Shown piece after piece: positions 44,081-53,557 of a stretch of 64,000 nt of DNA. The DNA is from Neopestalotiopsis rosae. Taxonomy: Eukaryota > Ascomycota > Sordariomycetes > Amphisphaeriales > Sporocadaceae. The stretch covers positions 434,001 through 498,000 of the forward strand of contig JALGAS010000009.1 in NCBI GenBank assembly GCA_023078685.1, read 5' to 3'. How positions within the stretch are numbered: the first letter of the stretch is position 1; every line of letters starts with the position of its first letter. A program made the position numbers and the translations under genes. The notes beneath the pieces are model-generated. The model had not been told where the DNA came from. It worked only from the letters and a program-made list of their open reading frames with translations, and made no database searches.

Positions 44081-45678
44081 ATGAGGTATCTGATATTCGC
44101 AATCCTATCTAGCACGGCACTAGCTGTGGGAGATGAGCCGAAACCTGGAGCTGATGGAAAATACACCATTTCAACACCAAGTATAAAGGCCCAGGTACGC
44201 TTCCGACTCTTGTAACGTGTCAGGGTTGTCGTCCTCGTATTGATTTTTCAGTAAAGTTTATACCATACGGGGCCACCCTCACGAATTTGTTCGTCAAGGA
44301 CAAATCAGGTGACGACGTTGACGTGGTCTTGGGCTACGATGTCTTGGATTACTATCGTGAGTTGCGCACAACCATGAACAATTTTCTCAGAAAGCTTTGA
44401 AGCTAACGGCACACAAAAACAGCAAAGGATCCGGGGCACCCCGTGTACAACTCCATCCCAGGACGCTACGTCAATCGCATTGGCCACGGTCACTACACCC
44501 TTGACAATGTCACGTACACGACGGAGCTCAACGACGGCAATAATACGCTGCATAGCGGAACCAATAATTGGTCGTATCGAACCTGGAACGTGACGAACGT
44601 CTCTGACACGTCCATCACCTTTTCCATTTCCGACGCCTCCAACTCGTCGCTCGGCATGCTGGGCCGCGTCGAGGCGTCCGTCACGTATAGCGTGGACAAG
44701 AACACCTGGAAGATCAATATGAATGCGTCCGCGCCGGACAGGAAAACTCGTGAGACTTGATTTTCCCTTCACCCTTTCTCCCAATCATACTTTCTTCCAT
44801 CATCTAACACGTTTCCCGGCCTATAGCCCTCATGCTGACCCAGCACACGTACTTCAACCTCGACGCGTACCGGGACCCGTCCACGGACAAGATCTGGGAC
44901 CACACCCTGCACCTCCCTTACTCGGCGCGCTACCTCGAGGCCGACCAGGGCGCGCTGCCCACGGGCAAGATCTTGACCGCGGCACCCGGAAGCATCAATG
45001 ACTTCGCCAGCGCGCCGCACCTCGCGCTCGGGCACGCGCGGAACCAGTCGGGCTTTGCTGGAAATTGCGGTGCTGACGGTGCTGTGAGTATACTTCTTGG
45101 TCTCTTCAGCTCACACATGATGGGACCATTCCAACCGGAAGACGATACAACCAAGATCACTCTTCAGTACAAGGAACTCACAAGTAGAGAATTAAACGCA
45201 GGGGCTAACCTCAACCCTTTTTCCATATCTAGTGCGAAGGCTACAACGGCTTCTGGCTCATCGACGAGGCCCCCCAAAACGCCACCGTGGCCACGCTGGC
45301 CAGCGCCTTTTCGGGCATCCGCGCCGACCTGCGGACGGACCAGGCCGGCCTCGTCGTCTACTCGTGCAACTGGTTCGACGGGACCTCTGCGCTCAAGCGC
45401 ACCCAGGGCCTGCGCGATCGGCACACCGTCGGCCGGAGCTCGTGCGTGGCCATCGAGGCGCAGGACTGGGTGGACGGGATCAATCAGTGAGTTTGTTCTT
45501 CTTCGTTTCAGATCTTTTTTTCTTGCATTCGGTTTCTTTTCTTCGTACAGTTTACGAAATTTGGATTTGCTAATTTGTGATGTTCTGTAGTCCTGAATGG
45601 AACCGGACCGAGGCCCAGATCACAGGACCGGGAAAGAATTACACATGGGCAAGTTCTTGGACTTTTGGGACCTTATAG
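44081..45678 (+). CDS. Secreted aldose 1-epimerase (mutarotase)
   Basis: Six exons (44081-44194, 44257-44356, 44423-44749, 44827-45083, 45233-45486, 45591-45678) join in phase to 379 residues. The N-terminus MRYLIFAILSSTALAVG is a signal peptide and there are several N-glycosylation sequons (NVT, NNT, NWS, NSS), so it is extracellular. The galactose-mutarotase fold motifs are present: GATLTNL, PGRYVNRI, NNTLHSG (His115), the catalytic-His block LTQHTYFNL (His187) and the catalytic Glu in CVAIEAQDW (Glu341). It interconverts alpha and beta anomers of aldoses. The 3' end faces that of the cellobiose dehydrogenase, 182 bases away. In intron 1 the acceptor AAAG at 44256 is chosen because the CAG a few bases earlier would create a stop. 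Confidence 0.9.
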
Positions 45679-45860
45679 GGAGGCATGAGAGTATTCAAGT
45701 GGGAAAGGAAGCATCATCTCAAGGACATTCAAGATCGAAGGAAAATGCAGCAGTTGTATCGCAAGCAATGTGATTGAACCTCGTCAGTTCAGAGAATTCT
45801 GGGTAATAACGATCTAATTGAAATATGTACAAGAATGAATGCCGAGAATACGATCACACA

Positions 45861-48800
45861 TTACAAACACTATCGAGTGCGATTAGTTATTATTGCAATG
45901 ACAGCATCCAAGGTAAATCACGAGGAGACTTACTTGTGAATAGTAATCGTTTTGCACCTGGCAAGTGCTTCCGGCAGCACATTGGAAGCTGCCAGTCCAT
46001 TGTATGCCTCCGCACTGTCCGTACTTTGCGACAGCCGTCGAAGTTGCCAAGGCCAGAATCTTTTCCGAGGCTCGCTCTGCTACCGTCACAATGTATGCTG
46101 AAGGGTTTGTAGTGACGTGTCCGGGGAAAATACTGGCGTCGACAACAAACAGGTTGTCTGTGCCGTAGACTTTCGTATTGACATCAACAACGGCGCTTCC
46201 ACCGTTGCGTCCATCATCAGTTCCAATTTTGGCGGTACCTAGCACATATTAGACTCTGCATCGCCGAAGATTCCGGGATCAAACTCACCAATCCAGTGGT
46301 TGGCACGTCTATTGGAGTATGAGACAATCATCTAGTCGCCAGTCAGTACGGCTCGTGAATGAAATAGTACGGTAGGCTCACATTGTTCACAAAGTCTTCG
46401 ACTGATTCATCTGCAGTTGGGTATTCCCAGGTGAGATTGGCAACGTTGGCCAACGCCGCCTTCAGATTCTTGATTCCTTGAATGACAGCGGCAACATCAT
46501 TCGCATCATTGAGGTAAGGCAGTGTTGAGACGACAGTGCTGAGTGACGAAGTGATTGTCATGCGTCCTCGAGAAGTGGCACCACGACCGAGATATTGGCT
46601 CATGGTCATTGAGTCTGCCGAAGTATTAAGACTTGATCTCAGGTGAGCTAAGCGTACAACTTACTGCCGTTTTCGATACCATCACTTCCTTCCACTCTAG
46701 AGGTCCATTGAAGCTGACGAACAATTCCATCTGCACCGGTGATCTCGTCCCAGAAACTGATACTTGTTAGTCTTGGTCATCACTGCTTTGGGGATACGTG
46801 TGGCATACAGAGGACCGATGTTGGGCGCAGCTTGGGCGAGGATGCCGGAACGTTTGTCTGGTAACTGTTTAGCTCATAAAACAATATCATCTACAGAGTC
46901 GAGGCTATCTTACTCAGGTAGAGACTCTCATCGTCAGCTGGAGGGTCATCCCAAGCCTCGTAGAAGTCGTAAAACACAACATCTGGGTGGGAGATAACTG
47001 TATCGGTCTAAGGCCAAGTAAGCATAAGTCTAGTCGAAAACTCAATATCAACTTACATTGACGTGGTCATCGAGATTGTAGCCGACAGGCAAAATGATCC
47101 ACTGAGTCGAGTTGATCATAGTAGGTCCATCTGCTGACCCCTGGACAATCGCGAGCTGGTCGGAAGGACCGATTCCACCTGAATGTATTAGGGTCAGTGT
47201 ATTGACAATGCGGAGGACCGCACTTACTTCTCATGAGAATCTTTGCTGAACCAAATGTACCAGCCGAGAGCACCACGCGACCAGAAACTGATGTCACATT
47301 GACGACACCAGTGTAACCGCCATCCAGGTAGGGCTCAACCTCGATACCTGTGATATGGCCGCCACTTCGAATGACTTTCTTAACTGCAGTGTTCATCCAC
47401 AAATCAAAGTTAGATCGCGCATTTGCCGTGACAAGGTAGGTTGCCATAGGACCTCCTCTTTCTCCGTTGGAAAACATGAACTCTCCGCGAGCAAAGGTGT
47501 GGTTCTTGGCATTTGGCTGATCATTGGCATGTGTAACATTCTTCCATCCAGAAGCAGCAAGCCCTCCAGCAATCACATTGAACCCTTGCTGGTAATAGAG
47601 TTTCCCATCCATGGAAGGAACATCAGTGCCGGGGATGCGCTGAAATACTCGATTTGTGGCAGCTGTCATGTCAGAAGACTTCCAGCCAGTGGGGAAGTTA
47701 TAGTCCCAATCTTCGGTGTTTGGCTGCTCAAATTAGCTTGGATGGATATTTTTAATGCGAGGGAGGACAAAAAACTGACCTTCCACCACAAACCGGCGTT
47801 CACAGCTGTTCCTCCGCCAAGGACACATCCAGCCATTTGGTCGGTGTCAGTACAGGCAATACCATTCGAGTCGACCCAGATCTCATTACACAGGCCTGGA
47901 ACATCAAAACGTGTTAGGTTGGTGCCGTCCAGCCAGTCTGGCTTCATATCGCCTCCCCATCGTCCAGATGATGGCGGGCCTTTTTCAATGAGCAGAACCG
48001 ATTTTCCAGCCTCGCTGAGCTTGTCGGCGAGGGGAATGCCTCCTGCTCCGGCACCGACAATGATGTAGTCATAGGTGGCTGTAGGGACTGGGGCGCCCGT
48101 GGCTGTAGCTGTGGCAGTAGCCGTGGTGGTGGCAGTAGTTGTGGGAACCGCGGTGCAGCTTCCAGTGACAGTAGCAGTGGCTGAAGCCGCCCAAGCAGAA
48201 TAGGACGCATTGGCAATGGTAGCATCGAATTGAGCGCCAAAGATTCCCTGGTAGTCGTGCTGTACCATTACAACGTTGGCGGGACAGTCTGGGTTCGATG
48301 GCTGTGCGTAGGCCTCGGCCCAACCCAAGACCATGTAGCCAGCGCTCGTGGAAACGCTTCCAGTTGTTCCATCTTGATCCCAGGAGAGACATCCTTGGCA
48401 GCGGAATATCAGCGTGTAATGTGTATCATTCACTGTCGACGAGATCTGGGTCAAAGTTGCGTCGCCGGTATATGGTGCTGGCTGAGTATATCCAGTTGCC
48501 CAGAGAAAGCTCGTGTAGATATTGTCATCATAGGGCCAGGCCATCAATAGAAGATTGTTGGTCATTGCGCCTCCTAACGAAACTCCGCACCATCCTGTCG
48601 AGGTCGCATCTTCCGAAGCGCATTGCTTTACAAGTCAGCACATGCATCTTCCTTCATCTTGTACTAGACCTACCAGATATCCAACAAATTCATCTGCATT
48701 CACTGTCAGAGCATCGGATGGCAGGGCCATACCGAAAATCATGCCGCCTGCGCTCGACGCTGCTGGGACCGGCCATGTGTCGAATGTGATGCCCGTCTCG

Positions 48801-48948
48801 GGATCCGTGTATACGACCGGCGTAGAGCTTTGAGCAAAGGTATGTTGGATGTCTGAAAATGGTCAGTTCATGTTGACCACGACGAGACTTGAAAAGACGT
48901 ACTCAGGCCAGCTGCAAGCAGCGTTGCAGCCCAGTGGCGGAAGCCCAT
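45861..48948 (-). CDS. cdh: Cellobiose dehydrogenase, class IIA (cytochrome, GMC flavin domain, CBM1)
   Basis: Twelve exons (48948-48903, 48852-48674, 48625-47780, 47723-47228, 47178-47057, 47007-46914, 46857-46809, 46756-46665, 46614-46382, 46331-46289, 46238-45934, 45869-45861) join in phase to 837 residues. After the signal peptide comes the heme b domain with ligands Met96 (GGAMTN) and His198 (VQHD), a Thr/Ala linker near 232-256, the FAD motif GAGAGG at 266-271, the GMC active-site His731 (RANHW) and Asn778 (TTNP), and a C-terminal CBM1 at about 806-836 starting YGQCGG. CDH oxidises cellobiose to the lactone and passes electrons through its heme to lytic polysaccharide monooxygenases outside the cell. 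The last coding exon is only 9 nt (Cys-Leu-stop), supplying the final CBM1 cysteine. Introns are 48-63 nt. Confidence 0.95.
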
Positions 48949-50529
48949 CTTGTCTCTGAGTAGATGCTCAACCTGGGTCACGTCACGTCGTGGAACTGTG
49001 TGTGCCTGTTCCTGACAGAGGCGAACTGCACTCTGCGGATCATGACCAGAGATATACTTGTACCCATGCTTTACCCCGGAATAAGCTTTCGCGTGGCCGT
49101 CCAAGCCTTGCAAGCCTTCAAAAGTGATGCTGTGGGGCTCGTCGTCGTCTTGATGACTCGACACCCATGGGAAGATCTCCCCATAGGAGGGATTTCATAT
49201 GCCCGCACACAGCTGGTGCCAGGGCGACGCAAGGGCTGGCAGGTTCGGTTCCAGCCGAAAGCATTGGAACTTAACAAATCAAGGAGATTGCGGAGGATGC
49301 GTGCCGGGCTGCGAGACGGACGCGGGCATGGCGGACCGGGGAGCTGGGGCGTTGTGATTCATCTGTCCCACGCGTGCCACAATATGAGTGCTACGTCTGT
49401 CAAGATTCAGGGGTGGAAGGACGACAGCCAACCGTTGATGGGCAGGGCCAAGAATCCGGGTAATCGCTTGTCTTGGTCGTCTTGGGTTGGTATGCAGTTG
49501 GCGACAGGGCAAACAGACAATAGTCTCGAGACGGAGTGTAACGGGCGAACTGTAATGATGTTATCGTCCTGGATCTGACACTCAGACTACATCCTCTTTT
49601 GGACCACTTCTCATCCATATCCGACATGACGAGATGACAAAGCGCCGAGTAAGAATTGCAAATGCACCGTCACAGATAGGAGGATTGACTCTGAGGCCCA
49701 TCAGTGTGTTCACCTGCAGGCGCTGGGTTTCCGAATCGGGACACAGGGAACGAGTCCTCCGTCTGGTCCCCGGACCGAATCCGCGGGGGGCCTGTCGCTT
49801 GCTCACGCATCACCAACATGCTTGCTTTGTATGCAGACTTTGGAAATTAAAGGTTTGAGACAGAGGGTCGTTGAATTTGTTTTTAGCAATCCAGTGTTTG
49901 CACGAGTTGATGGTTGTATCACACACCATTTTCATCAGCGCGTGCACTTGTATGCTGGAGTTTTGAGGAGTGTCGTTCATATCGTACAAGAGGTATGTAA
50001 GTACTCTGTATGTCCTAGAGGCAGCACTTTACTCGCTGCTTATTAGCCCTGGTGACTCTTACACCTACATATGTACCTACCTAACCTAGGTTGGCTGTTC
50101 AGCATAGGCGCGGCATATGTACCTTGCGGTAGTTGAGTGCTAGCTTATTGTGGGGTGGTTACATGTGAGTTTCCCCACTGTGGCTAGTGTTCTTGAGCAG
50201 GTAGTGGCGGGGTTCATGTTTCGTCCAGTTGAGAAGGGCGTCGGAGATATGGGAAATCAATCATCTTTTTCTCGAAACCACGCGACCAACTCAGGGCGGT
50301 TCTGCGCTCCCTTTATCCATCTACGGCCGATGCAACCTTGAGATCGTGATTTTCGGATCTCGGCTAACCTGTGCACGGAGTCATTTGGAAGGCGCTCGAT
50401 GGAGGAAGACTGCCGGATGATACATGCCTCCGAGCACAACGCACAAGTGGTTAGGTCACGTTATTCCTGTGACCTGCCAGGAAACATCGCGTATTCCCTC
50501 GCGATTCTAGCCTATTAGGCCTGCTTGAT
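48949..50529. promoter_or_regulatory. Divergent region: CDH promoter and zinc-knuckle gene upstream region
   Basis: About 1.6 kb. The half near CDH contains two adjacent sites matching the carbon-repressor consensus SYGGRG at 49336-49349. A 204-codon ORF (48964-49578) overlaps this promoter but has no domain. A TACCTACCTAACCTAGG stretch lies near 50075-50091. Confidence 0.5.
49336..49349 (+). promoter_or_regulatory. Tandem CreA/Mig1-type sites upstream of CDH
   Basis: CCGGGG (49336-49341) and CTGGGG (49344-49349) both match SYGGRG, two bases apart and about 390 bases upstream of the CDH start. Paired sites are the functional form reported for CreA in Aspergillus, and glucose repression of CDH would fit its role. 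Short motifs like these also arise by chance. Confidence 0.4.
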
Positions 50530-52026
50530 ATGACGTGCCACTATCCGCTGGACCAGGACCTCGCCCTTGATCGGTACGAGCATCGTAGCCTCGAGGTTAG
50601 AGATGTCCTCATCAATCGTATATGGGAAAAATATGTGGTTCGAACCAAACCAGGCCCTGAGCATGGACCCGAATCTCGCTCGCTAATGGATCGCCTTGCA
50701 AGAGAATTTGCCCTCGAAGACAAGATACCAATACTGGAACCTCACCACCTTTTGCAGCTAGTGCGTACGGACTCGGACTCGGGGAAGACTGTGCCAGAGC
50801 ATCATCCCCTAGGGTATCTGTCCTTGGAGCAATACTTCGAGTGGTACGTTGGGAGGTTAAATCGGAATCCTACCATTTCACAATACGACGCTGCCGCAGA
50901 AGATGTTCTACGAGATCAGGCCTTAGATACTATTCAGCGGTTCTATTTTGAGGTTATTGATCCATCCACTAGGTTCTCCTGGAAACAATTAGTTCACGAG
51001 TTTCCGGATCCGGGGAAACGGCCGCTCCACCGGCGGGTTATAGCTCAGATCAAACACGCGGAGCCGAATGCTCGAGTACAAGACGCGTATAAGCTCTACT
51101 CGGGAGGGTTTCCAAAAGGAGCTCGCCATAGTCGGTACTTGGCCGAGGGCATCTACCTCAGTATGCACAGAGAATCCGTCACTGGTCTCGATTCGGGCAA
51201 CCCCGTGAGACTTCCACTGCCTACGATACTCATGCCTACTCCCAAGGCTAGCAGTCGATCATCAAGCCTTCCAGCCCCCGGCATCTGGGCCCGTGCAAGC
51301 TATACGATACCTCCAGGATTTATGCCCACAGCAAATAATAGTGATACTAAAGACTATGCTTCACTGATCTTTCGTTTCCCAGCCCGGAAATTTTCGGAGC
51401 TAGACAAACTTGCAAGGCGAAGGAGTCTAAGTCGAAGCCACATTAGAAACATGTTCAAGAATCCGCCAGTGGAAGATTCAGCTGGAGGTGCAACGAAGCA
51501 ACATGACAACAGATTGACACCTTGCTCGAATTGTGGTGGCCGCGATCACAAACCCAAATCCAACGAGTGTCGCAACGGCTGTGGACATTGTGGTAAAAAG
51601 AATCACCTGGCCGCTCAGTGCCCCGTCAAGCAATCAAACCGCTGCAAGTGTAAGCCATTCCCACAGCATGTTGCGTCAAAGTGCCAAGAGCAATGCAGCC
51701 GTCGTTGTGGTAATCCATTCCCTCCTCGCCATAAAAAGCATCTGAATGCCATGACATGCACTTTCCGTTGCTGCATGTGCGGCAAAAAGGGCCACGCGGG
51801 CAAGCAATGCAGCTTCAAGAGATGCCAGTGTGGGCAGCAGCACTTGACCCAAAGTTGTCGGTGGAAGGTAGAGTGTCCCGCTGCAAGATGCGATCGCTAC
51901 CTTTGCGGTCTACACTGTGCTGGCTGCGGGAAGAAAAGAGATAGGAGTGTGCCATTCACAGGAGGCAGGTGTCGAGAATGCCTAGAAAATAGTGAGCCCG
52001 TCCGAGCGCGAGCAGAGGAGACGTGA
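50530..52026 (+). CDS. Uncharacterised protein with an array of CCHC-type zinc knuckles
   Basis: A single exon encodes 498 residues. The first 320 show no domain I recognise; they are charged and include a basic helix near 295-310. From Cys332 to about 480 the protein is cysteine rich. Two stretches fit CX2CX4HX4C exactly (CGHCGKKNHLAAQC and CCMCGKKGHAGKQC), the first finger CSNCGGRDHKPKSNEC is a longer variant, and more Cys/His clusters follow (CRWKVECPAARC, CGLHCAGCGKK). Such knuckles bind single-stranded RNA or DNA. Nothing ties it to a reverse transcriptase or integrase, so it could be a cellular RNA-binding protein or a domesticated Gag-like protein. No signal peptide. Function unknown. 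Confidence 0.75.
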   Translation: MTCHYPLDQDLALDRYEHRSLEVRDVLINRIWEKYVVRTKPGPEHGPESRSLMDRLAREFALEDKIPILEPHHLLQLVRTDSDSGKTVPEHHPLGYLSLEQYFEWYVGRLNRNPTISQYDAAAEDVLRDQALDTIQRFYFEVIDPSTRFSWKQLVHEFPDPGKRPLHRRVIAQIKHAEPNARVQDAYKLYSGGFPKGARHSRYLAEGIYLSMHRESVTGLDSGNPVRLPLPTILMPTPKASSRSSSLPAPGIWARASYTIPPGFMPTANNSDTKDYASLIFRFPARKFSELDKLARRRSLSRSHIRNMFKNPPVEDSAGGATKQHDNRLTPCSNCGGRDHKPKSNECRNGCGHCGKKNHLAAQCPVKQSNRCKCKPFPQHVASKCQEQCSRRCGNPFPPRHKKHLNAMTCTFRCCMCGKKGHAGKQCSFKRCQCGQQHLTQSCRWKVECPAARCDRYLCGLHCAGCGKKRDRSVPFTGGRCRECLENSEPVRARAEET

Positions 52027-52663
52027 ATGACTACTGGCTACCAGGTTTGATTTCCCGGGCTTAAACAATATTATATTTGCTCCGTGGAATAGAGTGATAG
52101 ATCCAATTGAATGAGCATGACCATATCTGATTCGATCGTTTCTGTTGTCGTAGATCTCTCAAAATGCACTTCTAACATTAGAAACAATGGTTTTTCTGGC
52201 TTGATTCTTTAACTTCAGATAATTCACAGGGGTACATGAATCTTTGAACAAGAGGGCTCGTGTAAGAGATCATTGCATGAAAGCCAGATCCTCGTGAATA
52301 GGTTCTCTGCTCAGATTTTACCTTCCCGTAAAGCCAGCGTGTCACAGAAGGGGTACTTCCACTCAGGTGTTCGCACCCATCCGGTTGCTTAATGAAGGCA
52401 GTCTTCTTGACGTGATCGAACTGATAGGTAGGCGGTCCTGATTCACATCTGGCAATATTTGCGAGGAGCATGTCTCTGCATATTCTATAGTCAGAAACGG
52501 TAATACGCTCTCAAGTATAAAAAGCTAACCCTCGCCTCCTATCCCACCACTAGATTCCTCCTACACTCTCAATCTCGGCTGTCCCGACCATCACGCCCGA
52601 GATAGACTCAAAATAACTTCCAGTTTCACCAACTGACTGCCACACAACGCCTCTCTTATTAAA
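52027..52663. other. Intergenic region, no gene seen
   Basis: A 97-codon minus-strand ORF (52178-52471) shows no domain and is not called. The right end is the core promoter of the gene at 52664, with a TATA box at 52516-52523 followed by a CT-rich stretch. Confidence 0.45.
52516..52523 (+). promoter_or_regulatory. TATA box of the arginine-rich small protein gene
   Basis: TATAAAAA lies 148 bases upstream of ATG 52664 and is followed by a pyrimidine-rich and CAA-rich leader ending ATTAAA before the ATG. This is the most canonical TATA box noted in the window and supports the small ORF as a real gene. Confidence 0.55.
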
Positions 52664-53047
52664 ATGCCTCAAGCGCGCCGTCGCCAACCCAGACGCCGCC
52701 ACCGTGTCGATTGGTGGACGGCAATATTAGACTTTCTCGTGGAGGACAACGAACGCCGCCGCGGCCGGGGCACCGTGGGGTTCCGCCAACAGCTCCGTCG
52801 AGCCATGCAGCAGAGCAACGAACGCGCACGCGCGCGAGGCTCGTACGGTCTTCCCGATGACCTTATCCGGGCTATAGAGATGCACAACAGGCGTAGGCCC
52901 TTTCGCCATGGACGTCTTGATCGGCTCGTGGACAGAGCGCGCGATCGCTTTGAGTTCTTTGATGAGTTCGTGATCAATATGAATAGGAGATATCGGCGCG
53001 GATATCGGCGCCGCTGGGGTCAGCCATCGGGAAATACTGCTCACTGA
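52664..53047 (+). CDS. Arginine-rich, lysine-free small protein of unknown function
   Basis: A single exon encodes 127 residues, of which about 34 are Arg while Lys and Cys are absent. Basic clusters at both ends (ARRRQPRRRHR at the start, RRYRRGYRRRW near the end) flank a middle with mixed Arg/acid helices (DLIRAIEMHNRRR, RLDRLVDRARDRFEFFDEF) and an aromatic patch VDWWTAILDFLVEDN. No signal peptide or known domain. The good TATA box and codon composition support a real gene. Such a composition suggests nucleic-acid binding or a strongly charged helical bundle, but I cannot assign a function. Confidence 0.6.
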   Translation: MPQARRRQPRRRHRVDWWTAILDFLVEDNERRRGRGTVGFRQQLRRAMQQSNERARARGSYGLPDDLIRAIEMHNRRRPFRHGRLDRLVDRARDRFEFFDEFVINMNRRYRRGYRRRWGQPSGNTAH

Positions 53048-53557
53048 TTATTTCTTGCCACGGATCCCGACTATTTGGACTGTTTACTATCCATGAGAGG
53101 CAGTCAATAATTCACCATTATCCTGGCGGCTGGCTAGCAAGAAAATTACAGGCTGTTGTATGAGATGCCATTAGTGCAATTGCTACGGAATTCATACTGT
53201 CAGTATAGCCGTAAGCTCAGTATTGATAAATATGTTGTCACGTCCCGGAAATGTCATTGCTCGCGAGTCTCTATCAGTACTGTGTGCTCGAGTGATTGTG
53301 CTGTAAGTAAAGGATTAATTAGTCATTGAAGATGTCTCAGAGAGCGTTCTGATTCGGTATCTTACAAAGTTGACAAGAATCAGTCCGTAATTAGTACTTT
53401 GATACCTGCCAAACGCCATGTGTCAAATACATTCGCGAACATGCAATAAAATGGCGACTAGATCAAAACGGCCAAGGTAAAACTGTTAAAAAATCGGCAT
53501 ATTATCTTCTGCGACTGCGTGGTCATAAAATCATCGTAATATGCCGCATACAGTCCA
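53048..53557. other. Convergent intergenic region, no gene seen
   Basis: AT-rich 3' flanks of the arginine-rich protein gene and the bZIP gene. No ORF or RNA gene recognised. Confidence 0.5.

Noticed and set aside
48964..49578. 204-codon plus-strand ORF in the CDH promoter
   Set aside because: No domain, no splice context, mixed composition; more likely chance openness.
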